NCBI GenBank assembly: GCA_017525915.1
Contig: JAFXSC010000001.1
Coordinates: 124,001 to 188,000 of the forward strand
Source of the DNA: Ruminococcus sp.
Lineage (GTDB): Bacteria; Bacillota; Clostridia; Oscillospirales; Ruminococcaceae
DNA length: 64,000 bases
Reading direction: 5' to 3'
The position numbers and the translations under genes are program-made. Shown here one piece after another: positions 9,193-17,809 of the stretch (position 1 is the stretch's first letter; each line of letters begins with the position of its first letter). The notes beneath the pieces are model-generated. The model saw nothing but the letters and a program-made list of their open reading frames with translations, made no database searches and was not told the DNA's origin.

Positions 9193-9272
9193 TTTCAAAA
9201 CCTCGCTTAAAATATTTGGACCACGGTCGGGGTCTCACCGACATCTTTGCATAACAACGCTCTTGAATTAAG

Positions 9273-9866
9273 CTACACAGCCACATTGAAATTGTTATAT
9301 ATCGCACGCAGCTTTTTCCTTGCCCTCTGTACGGCGTTATCGACAGCTTTCTCCGATATTCCGAGCATAAGAGCAGCTCTGCGGTAGCTGACGCCCTGAA
9401 TACACAGCTCGAGGGTACGCCTTTCAGCAGACGAAAGCTCACTTGTGATACCGTTTTTCATCTTGATCAGGAGCTCTTTATAGAGATAGGCAGTCTCGGG
9501 AGTATCCGCACCCGATGCTATCTCTTCACAGTTCACATCATCAAGACTTTCGCATATGCCGCGGTCGGCTCCGCTGCATACCGTTCTCATCCGGTTGACC
9601 ACACAGACTTCGGAAAAAGTAGAAAACTTCGCGCCCTTTGCCGGATCATAGGCATAGATAGCCCGTAAAAGGCTGATAAGCCCCTCCTGACGAAGGTCAT
9701 CGTACTCCGCTCCTTTTCCGGAGAGCATACGCGCCTTTATCATGACCTTTTCGGCATAACGCGAGATGAGTTCCGATGCCGCTTCCTTGCTTGATCTTGC
9801 AAGAACGGTAAGTTCCTCATCGGTCATATCCTGAATATCCACTTTTATAGTATCGACAAGTGTCAT
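9273..9866 (-). CDS. RNA polymerase sigma factor, SigH-like
   Basis: 197-residue sigma-70 family factor starting at MTLVDTIKVDIQ. Region 2 is clear (EYDDLRQEGLISLLRAIYAY and KGAKFSTFSEVCVVNRMRT, contacting core polymerase and the -10 box). Region 4 has a helix-turn-helix (ERRTLELCIQGVSYRRAALM, then ISEKAVDNAVQRARKKLRA). Size and region 2 wording resemble Bacillus SigH, the early stationary/sporulation factor, but the usual SigH neighbours are absent, so the name is left open. An upstream in-frame extension of 30 codons lacks a ribosome site. Confidence 0.88.
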   Translation of the reverse strand: MTLVDTIKVDIQDMTDEELTVLARSSKEAASELISRYAEKVMIKARMLSGKGAEYDDLRQEGLISLLRAIYAYDPAKGAKFSTFSEVCVVNRMRTVCSGADRGICESLDDVNCEEIASGADTPETAYLYKELLIKMKNGITSELSSAERRTLELCIQGVSYRRAALMLGISEKAVDNAVQRARKKLRAIYNNFNVAV

Positions 9867-9920
9867 GGTTTCCACCACATTCCGATGATCTTTCAGCCGG
9901 CAGAGACAAAGGTACTGCTC

Positions 9921-9944
9921 GCAGTCCGGAAAACACCGGACTGC
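9921..9944. terminator. Perfect 9-bp hairpin between the DivIVA-like and sigma genes
   Basis: GCAGTCCGG-aaaaca-CCGGACTGC. There is no T-run after it on the minus strand, so it may be a processing or attenuating structure rather than a true terminator. Confidence 0.5.
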
Positions 9945-9961
9945 GGCAATACTCATAATTA

Positions 9962-11707
9962 TCAGGATTCAGAGTTCTCCTTAGCAGCTTCTTCCTCTGC
10001 TGCCTTCAGAAGCTCTGCCATGTCAAAGTTGAAGCTTGTGCTCTTCTTTGCAGGCTGCTTCGGAGGCTGGGAAGCATTATTATTGTTGTTATTATTATTA
10101 TTCTGCTGAGCGGGAGCCTGTGAAGCCGGCTTGTTGTATGAATTCATGTTATTTCCCGAGTTATAGGACTGGGAAGATGCTACGCTTGCAAACGGATCGC
10201 CAGCGCCAGGCTTTTTCTCGGGCACGGGTGCCTCGGGAGCTGTTGCCTTGGGAGCCTCAACAGGCTTGAATTCTGCTCTGGGAGCCTCATCCTTCTTGAC
10301 TACCTTGCCAGCCTCGCCGTTGTCAACAGCCTTGCGAGCCTCGCCAACGATGAGCTGAGCCTCGCTCATACGGTCATTAGCCTGATTTGAGAGACGGCTG
10401 AGTACAGAAGTGATATCTGTGAACTTGGTATTTACGCTCTCGATCTCGTTGAGGAGCATCTTGCGGACTGTATCGGACATCTCGTTAACCTTGTCGGCGT
10501 GAGCATTAGCTTCCTCAACAGTGCGCTTAGCCTGAGCATTTGCCTGATCTATTGTAGCCTTAGCCTGAGCATTTGCCTCATCAACGGCAGTCTTAGCCTG
10601 AGCGTTAGCCTTTTCAACAGTATCCTTAGCCTTCTCGTTTGCTTCCTTGATGCAGGTCTCGGCAGTTGTATTAGCGTTGTTTATAGTAGTTTCAGCTTCG
10701 AGGTTAGCTTCCTTAACGATAGTGTCAGCCTTCTCATTAGCTTCCTTTGTAACCTTTTCAGCGTTCTCGTTAGCTTCCTTAGTTACCTTATCAGCATTTC
10801 TCTGAGCCTCGATGGTGATCTTTCCGGCTGTCTTCTGAGCCTCGGTAAAGAGTGCGCCCATATCGAACGAGGACGGGATCATGCTGCCGCCGCTCTCCTT
10901 GAGATCAGCGATCTCGTCATTGAGCTTGGAGATCTCAGCATCCTTCTTAGCGAGTTCGGACTCATTGTCCTTAGCGATCTGGCTGAGCTTGTTCTCCTTC
11001 TCAGCAAGTTCTCTTGTCTTTGCAGCAAGTTCTGCGCTGATCTTGGAAATTTCCTGCTTTGCCTTGGAGAGTTCTTCGCTGTTAGCAGCGCCGCCCTGTG
11101 CAGGAGCACCGCCCTGTGCGTTTGCAGCCGGAGCCTGAGCAGCGGAAGCAGCCTTCTCCTCAGCAGTCTTGAGCTTAGCTCTGAGACTGTCGATCTCGCG
11201 CTTTGCAGCTTCGAGAGCAGCAGCGGTCTGAGCGTTTGCCTGAGCATTGCCCTGTGCATTTGCAGTGGGAGCCTGAGCAGCCTTCTCCTCGGCAGCCTTG
11301 AGCTTGGTTCTGAGGGTATCTATCTCGCGCTTAGCAGCCTCGAGAGCAGCAGCGGTCTGAGCATTGCCCTGTGCACCGCCCTGAGCGGCACCGGCGCCGC
11401 CGGATTTGAGCTGAGCGATGATCTTATTGCTCTCATCAAGCTTCTTCTGGAGTTCTTCGTTCTCCTTCTTGGCAGCTCTGAGCGCATTGTTGGAGGCGTT
11501 GAGCTTTTCCTGAAGGTTATCTACCTGATTGCGTGCTTTTATCAGTTCCTGCGAGTCAGCTGCGGATGCAGAGCCTTCTCCTTTGGCCTTTTTAAGGTCT
11601 TCTTCGAGGGAAATGATCTTGGAGTTGAGCTCATCGAGGTAAGTCATAACGTCTTCCTTGACGAAGCCTCCGACTCTGGCGGTTCGTAATACGGTTGGTT
11701 CTTCCAT
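9962..11707 (-). CDS. DivIVA-like long coiled-coil protein with 11-residue repeats
   Basis: 581-residue cytoplasmic protein starting at MEEPTVLRTARVGG behind a GGAG site. The first 40 residues (ARVGGFVKEDVMTYLDELNS) resemble the membrane-binding DivIVA/GpsB head, which finds curved membrane at poles and septa. Then come coiled coil, two near-identical blocks (AAALEAAKREID, each followed by LRTKLKAAEEKAA or LRAKLKTAEEKAA) separated by Ala/Gln/Gly/Asn linkers, a second coiled coil, ten 11-residue repeats and a Pro/Asn-rich tail with a run of nine Asn. DivIVA is normally about 160-250 residues, so this is a greatly enlarged relative. A role in polar or septal organisation is an inference. It has its own promoter. 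Confidence 0.75.
   Translation of the reverse strand: MEEPTVLRTARVGGFVKEDVMTYLDELNSKIISLEEDLKKAKGEGSASAADSQELIKARNQVDNLQEKLNASNNALRAAKKENEELQKKLDESNKIIAQLKSGGAGAAQGGAQGNAQTAAALEAAKREIDTLRTKLKAAEEKAAQAPTANAQGNAQANAQTAAALEAAKREIDSLRAKLKTAEEKAASAAQAPAANAQGGAPAQGGAANSEELSKAKQEISKISAELAAKTRELAEKENKLSQIAKDNESELAKKDAEISKLNDEIADLKESGGSMIPSSFDMGALFTEAQKTAGKITIEAQRNADKVTKEANENAEKVTKEANEKADTIVKEANLEAETTINNANTTAETCIKEANEKAKDTVEKANAQAKTAVDEANAQAKATIDQANAQAKRTVEEANAHADKVNEMSDTVRKMLLNEIESVNTKFTDITSVLSRLSNQANDRMSEAQLIVGEARKAVDNGEAGKVVKKDEAPRAEFKPVEAPKATAPEAPVPEKKPGAGDPFASVASSQSYNSGNNMNSYNKPASQAPAQQNNNNNNNNNASQPPKQPAKKSTSFNFDMAELLKAAEEEAAKENSES
10487..10816 (-). repeat. Ten consecutive 33-bp (11-codon) repeats
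   Basis: Exactly 330 bp code for ten 11-residue units without insertions: TIEAQRNADKV, TKEANENAEKV, TKEANEKADTI, VKEANLEAETT, INNANTTAETC, IKEANEKAKDT, VEKANAQAKTA, VDEANAQAKAT, IDQANAQAKRT, VEEANAHADKV. The shared pattern is hydrophobic-x-x-A-N-x-x-A. An 11-residue period is a hendecad coiled coil, almost straight rather than left-handed. Confidence 0.92.
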
Positions 11708-11777
11708 TGTGTACACTCCTATCCCCGCAGCGGGCTGCGGCAAATATAAATTCAAGGAATAAAATTGCCTTTCATTA

Positions 11778-11806
11778 ATTATATCATAATCAATATAATA
11801 ATTCAA
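11778..11806 (-). promoter_or_regulatory. Promoter of the DivIVA-like gene
   Basis: TTGAAT and TATAAT with 17 bp between, and TGA before the -10 box (extended -10). It lies about 70 bp before the start codon. A short GC-rich stem (CCGCAGC/GCTGCGG, near 11728-11743) lies in the leader beside the ribosome site. Confidence 0.75.
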
Positions 11807-11886
11807 CTATTAATATGTAGAAAATTTTCGTTCATTTTAGTGCATTTTACTAATTGACAAAGTAAATTATACGGTTAGTAAAAGAT

Positions 11887-11912
11887 AAGGCTGCCCGACG
11901 AGGGGCAGCCTT
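11887..11912. terminator. Terminator after the lipoprotein gene
   Basis: AAGGCTGCCC / GGGCAGCCTT, a perfect 10-bp stem with a 6-nt loop, only a few bases after the lipoprotein stop codon. Confidence 0.8.
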
Positions 11913-11916
11913 GTTC

Positions 11917-12756
11917 TCAATTCATCTTTTTATTGAGATAATCATTCCATTCGGTCTCCCAGTCTTTTTCGTCGATCTTTCCGTCGCCGTTGTTGTCGCC
12001 GACTACTCCGTCGGAGGTATCTTCTTTACTCTTTTTATTACTACGAGATTTATCTAACGCTTTAACGTACTTATCATCAATCGTCAGATCTCGTAATTCA
12101 ATTATGTCTCCCATAAGGTATTCTTCATCTATTTTTTTCTCATCTTCATTTAAAGGATAATAGCCTTTTTTTATAAGGATTTCTGATACATTGTATTTTT
12201 TTATCGCTTCTTCATATGTTATTCCTCTTCTTTGACAAATCTGCGTCCAAATGGATTTCGCCAATTTCACACTGTTTTCATCAATTCCATACTCTCCACT
12301 GACAGGACCTTCTTTATTGTATGCTATATTTATCCTAAAATCAAAAATCTTTCCAGTTTTTGCGTCTGTTTTTATACTTGCAATTATCGGATACGTTTGG
12401 TCAAAAGAAATATCTGCAAAACTATTATGCTCACCTAAATCATACCCATATATTTCAAAAGCACTATCAGAACTGTCTCTCGAAACATTATTTCCGCTTT
12501 CACTTAAAAAATATTCTTCATAATTATACCCTGAAGGAAGCAAATCATCAAATTGAGTTCCGATTATTGATTCGCCATCAATATATCTATTAAAAATATT
12601 TTCAAAATCACTGTATATTTCTTCAGCCGAACGAGCAGAAATATCTTCAGTTGTCATTTCTTTTTTGTTTTCACTGTCACTTTCTTTTTTGCCGCACCCA
12701 ACAAACATAGTGCAGCAAAGCACTGCCGCCATGAAAACGCCCAAAGCTTTTCTCAT
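11917..12756 (-). CDS. Lipoprotein with C-terminal EF-hand-like loop, AT-rich core
   Basis: 279-residue predicted lipoprotein of unknown function. It has a signal peptide ending in the lipobox FVGC, so it should be lipid-anchored outside the membrane. No enzyme motif was recognised. The C-terminus has one canonical calcium loop, DNNGDGKIDEKDW, like half a dockerin. A strong AGGAGG ribosome site precedes it and it lies just after the ftsZ terminator, with no clear promoter. The middle of the gene is strikingly AT-rich (16 G or C among the 60 bases 12181-12240) while both ends match the GC-richer neighbours, which suggests recombination or transfer. Confidence 0.8.
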   Translation of the reverse strand: MRKALGVFMAAVLCCTMFVGCGKKESDSENKKEMTTEDISARSAEEIYSDFENIFNRYIDGESIIGTQFDDLLPSGYNYEEYFLSESGNNVSRDSSDSAFEIYGYDLGEHNSFADISFDQTYPIIASIKTDAKTGKIFDFRINIAYNKEGPVSGEYGIDENSVKLAKSIWTQICQRRGITYEEAIKKYNVSEILIKKGYYPLNEDEKKIDEEYLMGDIIELRDLTIDDKYVKALDKSRSNKKSKEDTSDGVVGDNNGDGKIDEKDWETEWNDYLNKKMN

Positions 12757-12772
12757 AATAATATCCTCCTAT

Positions 12773-12803
12773 AAAAACAGCGGACACGAAGTCCGCTGCT
12801 GTT
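12773..12803 (-). terminator. ftsZ terminator
   Basis: Stem AGCGGAC / GTCCGCT (12779-12797) followed on the minus strand by GTTTTTAT. It closes the ftsZ transcript directly before the lipoprotein ribosome site. Confidence 0.85.
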
Positions 12804-12809
12804 AATTCT

Positions 12810-13994
12810 TTAGTTGCCGAGCATCTTGAAGATGTCGTCGAGATCATAGTCCTGATTGGAGGTAGTTGCTCTGTTCATACCACCCAAATTATTCATACCG
12901 CCCATGTTGTTCATACCGCCGAGACCGTTGTTTCCGCCGCCAAGGCCGAGACCATCGATAAGCGGATTGTCGATCTGGATAACACTGTCAGCAGGTGCAG
13001 CAGCACCAAGATCGTTAGACTGTGACTGCTGACCGTCTATATCATAGCCGGCAGCAATAACTGTAATAGTCATCTCATCCTGCATATCTTCCTTGAATGC
13101 AGTACCGAAGATGAACTCAACATCGCTTGCAGCCTGATCTGTGATGAGCTTTGTAGCTGCATCGACATCGGAGGAAAGAATATCCTCGGACATTGTGATG
13201 TTGATAAGGAGACGTCTTGCGCCTGCGATAGAAGTCTCGAGAAGCGGGCTGGAAATAACAGCATTTGCTGCTTCCTTTGCCTTGTCCTTGCCGGAACCGT
13301 GACCGATAGCCATGTGAGCAAGGCCTGCGTTCTTCATGATAGTCGAAACATCGGCGAAATCGAGGTTTATGTAGCCTTCTTCAACTATAAGGTCGGAAAT
13401 ACTCTTGACACCGGTCTTGAGTATATCATCGGAAAGTGCGAAAGACTGCATCATTGTAAGGGGCTTGTCAAGTCCGTCGAGAAGTCTCTCGTTAGGGATA
13501 ACGATGAGGGAGTCAACGTACTTTCTGAGCTCTGCGATACCTCTTTCAGCCTGAGCCATTTTCTGCTCTCTCTCAAAGAGGAAGGGCTTTGTGACAACTG
13601 CAACTGTGAGTATATCCATTTCCTTAGCGATCTTAGCAACTACGGGAGCAGCGCCGGTACCTGTACCGCCGCCCATACCGGCAGTGATGAAGACCATATC
13701 AGCACCCTTGAGGTGTGTCTCGATCTCATCTCTGTTCTCCTCGGCACTCTTCTGGCCAACCTCAGGCTTGTTGCCTGCGCCTCTGCCCTTGGTGAGCTTT
13801 GTACCGATCGGTATCCTTGTAGTAGCCTTGGACTTGTTAAGAGCCTTTGCATCTGTGTTGATAGCGATATATTCTATATTATTCACGCCGGAGTCCACCA
13901 TGCAGTTAACGGCATTTCCGCCGCCGCCGCCTACACCGATGACTTTTATATTTACATCGGGCTCCAGAGCTTCCTCATAATTGAAATCTGACAT
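12810..13994 (-). CDS. ftsZ: Cell division protein FtsZ
   Basis: Tubulin-like GTPase that forms the Z ring. The 394-residue form starts at [11 protein letters not shown] after a near-perfect AGGAGG site. The nucleotide loops are intact ([11 protein letters not shown] near the start; [12 protein letters not shown]), and the T7 synergy loop reads NLDFADVS. The linker is Gly/Met/Asn-rich ([16 protein letters not shown]), and the extreme C-terminus ([13 protein letters not shown]) is a divergent version of the peptide that binds FtsA, SepF and ZapA-type partners. It is the last gene of the dcw cluster and has its own promoter and terminator, so it can be expressed above the rest of the cluster. 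Confidence 0.98.
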   Translation of the reverse strand: MSDFNYEEALEPDVNIKVIGVGGGGGNAVNCMVDSGVNNIEYIAINTDAKALNKSKATTRIPIGTKLTKGRGAGNKPEVGQKSAEENRDEIETHLKGADMVFITAGMGGGTGTGAAPVVAKIAKEMDILTVAVVTKPFLFEREQKMAQAERGIAELRKYVDSLIVIPNERLLDGLDKPLTMMQSFALSDDILKTGVKSISDLIVEEGYINLDFADVSTIMKNAGLAHMAIGHGSGKDKAKEAANAVISSPLLETSIAGARRLLINITMSEDILSSDVDAATKLITDQAASDVEFIFGTAFKEDMQDEMTITVIAAGYDIDGQQSQSNDLGAAAPADSVIQIDNPLIDGLGLGGGNNGLGGMNNMGGMNNLGGMNRATTSNQDYDLDDIFKMLGN

Positions 13995-14063
13995 TTTTAA
14001 CTCCTCCTGTTTATTTATCCGTATTTTCAAAAACTTAAATTCAATCCTATAAATACACTCTAT

Positions 14064-14092
14064 ATTTTAGCATAATATCCGTGCTTTTTCAA
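14064..14092 (-). promoter_or_regulatory. ftsZ promoter
   Basis: TTGAAA and TAAAAT with a 17-bp spacer ending in TGC (extended -10), in the 190-bp AT-rich gap between ftsQ and ftsZ. Confidence 0.75.
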
Positions 14093-14183
14093 GAGCGAAT
14101 TTGATTTTTTTAAATTTCAGCGCATTTGACAATTACAGCAATGTCTGCGCCGCCATTTTGTACATTTTTCGCAATTTCTTCTA

Positions 14184-15320
14184 TCAGTAATACTGTCCGT
14201 AGTCCTCGGCGTAGCCGCCGTCATATCCATTGTCGTTGTAATCGTTGCCGTAATCATAACCGGCGTCATTGTTATAAACATTCGGATCATAGCCGTTTCC
14301 GCCGTAGTTGTAATCATTGCCGCTGTTATAGTCGTTGCCGCCGTAACCGCCGTTGTTGTAATCTATTCCGCCGCTGTTTCCGGACTGCTGTCCGTCTCCG
14401 CTGTTATCATCACCGTTGTTGTTATTGTAATGTTCAAAAATAGCCTTCTGCTCGGGATTTTTCTCGCCCTCGACCACTCTGCCGTAGATATCCGTGGTCT
14501 GCTCGGCAGGCGAAGTCGTCATCTCCTGTGTGGCTGTCTCCTTATTAGGTCTGAAACCACATACATTCGTGCCTATCATCGTGAGATAGCCCTTCTTGCC
14601 CTTGACGCTCTCATCGCTCATCACGTTTTCCGCAAGCTTGAGCTTGTATTCGGTGTCGTTCCAGTTGCCCATGTGGAAGATAAGCCCGTTCTTGTATGTC
14701 ACATTTATCGAGAACTCATCGCTCATGTCAACATAAGCTATCTGCTCATCGCTTTCACGTTCAAGACTCGTTATGAGCGCACTGAAAGCATCATTCTTGT
14801 GGGAATTCTTGGATTCGAGCGGCTTTCCCGGTGTGGAATACGCCGGTTCGAACCCGTAGATTATCGGCAGACCGTCGGTAACGAATCCGTTATCAGCGAG
14901 TATCTTGCCTTTTTTGCTGACAAGGAGCGTACCGCCGTCATAGCTGACATTGAACGCCGGCTCACAGCGCGTAACCGTTATCTCGAGCGACGAAGGAAAG
15001 TCCCTCTGAACATCGGCGCTCTCGACAAACAGGAGCTTGTCAAGTATCGCCTGTTCGCTCTTTTCCGGGTCGAGCCTGAGAAGATTGTCGCCCTCGCGTA
15101 TGCCGGAGGCTTCAACTATCTCCTCCGCGGTATACATATCCGACTCTCCAGATACCCTTATCTCGCTTATATTGAAAAGAAACGTATAGCTTATCGTAAT
15201 GCCGGCAGTTGCAACGAGCAGAAGCACTACAAAAGCGTAAACATTGAACTTGCGCCTGCGCCTTCTCATGCGCTTGCCACTGTTCTGCCTGTCAACATCG
15301 GTTTTTTCAACGTCCTTCAT
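14184..15320 (-). CDS. ftsQ: Cell division protein FtsQ/DivIB with a long low-complexity tail
   Basis: Bitopic membrane protein of the divisome that links FtsL/FtsB-type proteins. A basic cytoplasmic N-terminus (RMRRRRRKF) is followed by one membrane helix (about 28-50), a POTRA domain (ISEIRVSGESDMYTAEEIVE onward) and the FtsQ beta domain to about residue 285. The last 80 residues are a Gly/Asn/Asp/Tyr-rich tail of short repeats (YNNGGYGGNDYNSGNDYNYG), absent from typical FtsQ. It follows murA by 18 bp. POTRA and the murA-ftsQ-ftsZ order make the call safe although FtsQ is poorly conserved. Confidence 0.9.
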   Translation of the reverse strand: MKDVEKTDVDRQNSGKRMRRRRRKFNVYAFVVLLLVATAGITISYTFLFNISEIRVSGESDMYTAEEIVEASGIREGDNLLRLDPEKSEQAILDKLLFVESADVQRDFPSSLEITVTRCEPAFNVSYDGGTLLVSKKGKILADNGFVTDGLPIIYGFEPAYSTPGKPLESKNSHKNDAFSALITSLERESDEQIAYVDMSDEFSINVTYKNGLIFHMGNWNDTEYKLKLAENVMSDESVKGKKGYLTMIGTNVCGFRPNKETATQEMTTSPAEQTTDIYGRVVEGEKNPEQKAIFEHYNNNNGDDNSGDGQQSGNSGGIDYNNGGYGGNDYNSGNDYNYGGNGYDPNVYNNDAGYDYGNDYNDNGYDGGYAEDYGQYY

Positions 15321-15338
15321 AAACTCTCCATCTCCCGG

Positions 15339-16598
15339 TCACACACGGCTTATCCTTCCGCCGAGTGCCGTGACCGCTTCCTCGATTTTTTCATAGCCCC
15401 TGTCAATATGAGAGATACGCGATATCTCACTCGTCCCCTCAGCAGCAAGTGCAGCGCATATCATTGCCGCACCTCCGCGCAGGTCAGTCGCCTCGGCAGG
15501 TGCGCCGTGAAGTCGGGGCACTCCCCTGACTATCGCAACTTTGCCGAGAACCTGTATATCTGCGCCCATTTTAATGAGCGCCTCAGTATGCCTGTAACGG
15601 CAGTCGAAGATATTCTCCTCAAACACGCTCGTTCCGTCTGCTGTGGCAAGTGCCGCCATGAGGACAGCCTGTGCATCGGTAGGGAATCCCGGGTGAGGCA
15701 TGGTCCTTATCCTGTCCCTGACTGCCCGGAGCCTCGAACCGCTTCGGAGATATATCCTGTCCCCGGAGGTAAAAATGCTGCACCCTGTCTGTTCAAGGGC
15801 GCTCAGAAACGGCTCCATTTCTGCCGTACAAGCCCTGCTAAGTATCATTTCGCCGCCGGCAGCCGCAGTCATGCAAAGGTAGGTCGCACCGGCGATCCTG
15901 TCGGGCATAACGCTGTATTCGCAGCCGCAGAGCTTTTCCTTCCCCTTTATGGCGATCCGGCTCTCGCCGTCGCCGGAGATATCTGCTCCGCAGGCTCTCA
16001 GAAATCCGCAGAGATCACATATCTCAGGCTCTCTTGCGGCATTGTTCACAACAGTTTCGCCCTCTGCGGTAACAGCGCAGAGGATTATATTCTCAGTAGC
16101 TCCAACAGACGGGAACGCCAGCGAGAGCTTCGCTCCCTTTGCGCGTCCTCCCCTGCTGCGGCAGACTATGCTCCCACCCGTCTCTGTGATATCCACGCCC
16201 ATCTTCCTCATTGCAGCAAGGTGCATATCTATCGGCCTCGGACCGAGCTCACATCCTCCCGGCACGCTCACCGTGCATTCGCCCGTTCTGCCGAGCATCG
16301 CTCCCATGAAAATTATCGAGGAACGCATCTCGCGCATCAGGTTCCCGGGAATGACTGTGCCGCTGACTGTCCGCGGGTCGATAACAGCCGTATTATCGGA
16401 GAATGTACACCGGCAGCCCACGCAGTTGAGTATCCGCGCAGCCGCATACACATCTGTAAGCTCGGGACAGTTGCGGATAACACATTCGTCCATGCACAGC
16501 AATGACGCTGCAAGTATAGGAAGTGAACTGTTTTTGCTTCCCTGAAGGGCAAGCTCGCCTTTAAGACGCCTTCCGCCCTCAATGATAAGTTTCTGCAT
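15339..16598 (-). CDS. murA: UDP-N-acetylglucosamine 1-carboxyvinyltransferase MurA
   Basis: First committed enzyme of peptidoglycan synthesis, transferring enolpyruvate from PEP to UDP-GlcNAc in the cytoplasm. 419 residues is normal. The substrate Lys-Asn pair lies in LQGSKNSSLPILAASLL and the fosfomycin-target Cys in VPGGCELGPRPIDMHLA. The repeated inside-out barrel pattern covers the whole length. It starts after a GAGGTGG site and lies between murG and ftsQ. A second murA is common in Firmicutes; none lies in this window. Confidence 0.96.
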   Translation of the reverse strand: MQKLIIEGGRRLKGELALQGSKNSSLPILAASLLCMDECVIRNCPELTDVYAAARILNCVGCRCTFSDNTAVIDPRTVSGTVIPGNLMREMRSSIIFMGAMLGRTGECTVSVPGGCELGPRPIDMHLAAMRKMGVDITETGGSIVCRSRGGRAKGAKLSLAFPSVGATENIILCAVTAEGETVVNNAAREPEICDLCGFLRACGADISGDGESRIAIKGKEKLCGCEYSVMPDRIAGATYLCMTAAAGGEMILSRACTAEMEPFLSALEQTGCSIFTSGDRIYLRSGSRLRAVRDRIRTMPHPGFPTDAQAVLMAALATADGTSVFEENIFDCRYRHTEALIKMGADIQVLGKVAIVRGVPRLHGAPAEATDLRGGAAMICAALAAEGTSEISRISHIDRGYEKIEEAVTALGGRISRV

Positions 16599-16657
16599 AT
16601 TACCACCTCACAGCCATTTGTGTATGATATGCTGTAAGGCAGTTTTGTGTGAAAGGG

Positions 16658-17797
16658 TTATTTCTCAGACTTTGACTTTGCGAAAAGCTTGTCTACGACC
16701 TCCATGATACGGTCGTTCGTATCGGCAACGCAGAGCTCCTTCGCACAGGCTGACATTGCCTCAGCCTTATCCGGTTCCTCATATAGCTTCTTTATCTCGG
16801 ATATAAGGCGCTCCGGAGAAGCTTCCTTCTGCTCGATGACTATTGCCGCACCGGCTTTTCCGAGCACCATTGCATTATGGTACTGGTGATTGCCTGCAAC
16901 TATCGGCGAGGGTATCAGTATCGAAGCCCTGCCTGCCGCTTCAAGCTCGGCAAGAGTTGAAGCTCCGCTGCGGCATATTACCAGATCGGCTGCCGCAAGA
17001 CATACGTCCATGTCGTTTATGTACTCTGTTATACGCAGGCGGTCGGATTTAAGCGGAATGCCTGCATCCTTCATCGCCTGCGGGAAGGTGTCCTTGCCCA
17101 TGCCGCCGTAGCCGTGGATATGGTTTATCTTCAGTCCCTCGCCAACGTGCCACTTTATGGCAGCCTCCATGGTCTCGTTTATACAGCCTGCACCGAGACT
17201 TCCACCGAACGAGAGAACAGTGAAGTCATCATTGAAGCCGAGCTTCTTCCTTGCCTCAGCCTTTGTCACGGAGTTTATGCTGCTGCGTACCGGAAGACCG
17301 GTAACGCTGTACTCGAACTTGCTCTTGTCCATGAAATCGAGAGCTTCGATAACGGTGAGCATAACGTGATCGACTTCCTTCGAGAGAAGTCTGTTGGTAA
17401 CGCCCGGGTAGGCGTTCTGCTCATGTATTGCTGTCGGGATACCCATTTTTGCAGCCTTCCTGATAACAGGACCGGCAGCGTATCCGCCTGTTCCGATAGC
17501 GATATCCGGCTTGAATTCGCGGATTATCTGCTTTGCACGTCTGCCGGAGGTAGCAAGATACCTCAGCGCCTTGGCATTCCTTCCTATATTCTCAAGCGAT
17601 ATCTTCCTCTGGAAGCCCTCGACCCTGATAGTTTCGATCCTATACCCTGCCTTCGGGACGAGCTTCGCCTCCATATGGTTCGGGGTACCGGCAAAGAGTA
17701 TCTCCGCATCGGGATATTTTGCCTTTATCATATCTGCAATGGCGATTCCGGGATTGATATGACCTCCCGTACCGCCGCAGGCTATAAGCACTCTCAT
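16658..17797 (-). CDS. murG: UDP-GlcNAc:lipid I transferase MurG
   Basis: GT28 glycosyltransferase that adds GlcNAc to lipid I to give lipid II on the inner membrane face. 379 residues, with the N-terminal glycine loop CGGTGGHINPGIAIAD, the second loop SFGGSLGAGCINE and the UDP-GlcNAc site CRSGASTLAELEAAGRASIL. It lies 12 bp after ftsW and 59 bp before murA, all on the same strand. Confidence 0.97.
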   Translation of the reverse strand: MRVLIACGGTGGHINPGIAIADMIKAKYPDAEILFAGTPNHMEAKLVPKAGYRIETIRVEGFQRKISLENIGRNAKALRYLATSGRRAKQIIREFKPDIAIGTGGYAAGPVIRKAAKMGIPTAIHEQNAYPGVTNRLLSKEVDHVMLTVIEALDFMDKSKFEYSVTGLPVRSSINSVTKAEARKKLGFNDDFTVLSFGGSLGAGCINETMEAAIKWHVGEGLKINHIHGYGGMGKDTFPQAMKDAGIPLKSDRLRITEYINDMDVCLAAADLVICRSGASTLAELEAAGRASILIPSPIVAGNHQYHNAMVLGKAGAAIVIEQKEASPERLISEIKKLYEEPDKAEAMSACAKELCVADTNDRIMEVVDKLFAKSKSEK

Positions 17798-17809
17798 AGA
17801 ACTGCTCCT

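Noticed and set aside
10487-10816. Regular 33-bp repeats considered as a CRISPR array or minisatellite
   Set aside because: The units are adjacent without unique spacers and keep an 11-codon reading frame, so they are coding repeats.
10499-11689. 396-codon plus-strand frame rich in Leu and Ser opposite the DivIVA-like gene
   Set aside because: It is the mirror of the Ala/Glu/Lys coiled-coil repeats. No ribosome site or known family.
14430-16505. Very long open frame on the plus strand opposite ftsQ and murA (691 codons)
   Set aside because: It is antisense to two well-supported genes, its translation is rich in Arg, His and Cys with no domain, and it exists because of the codon bias of the true strand.
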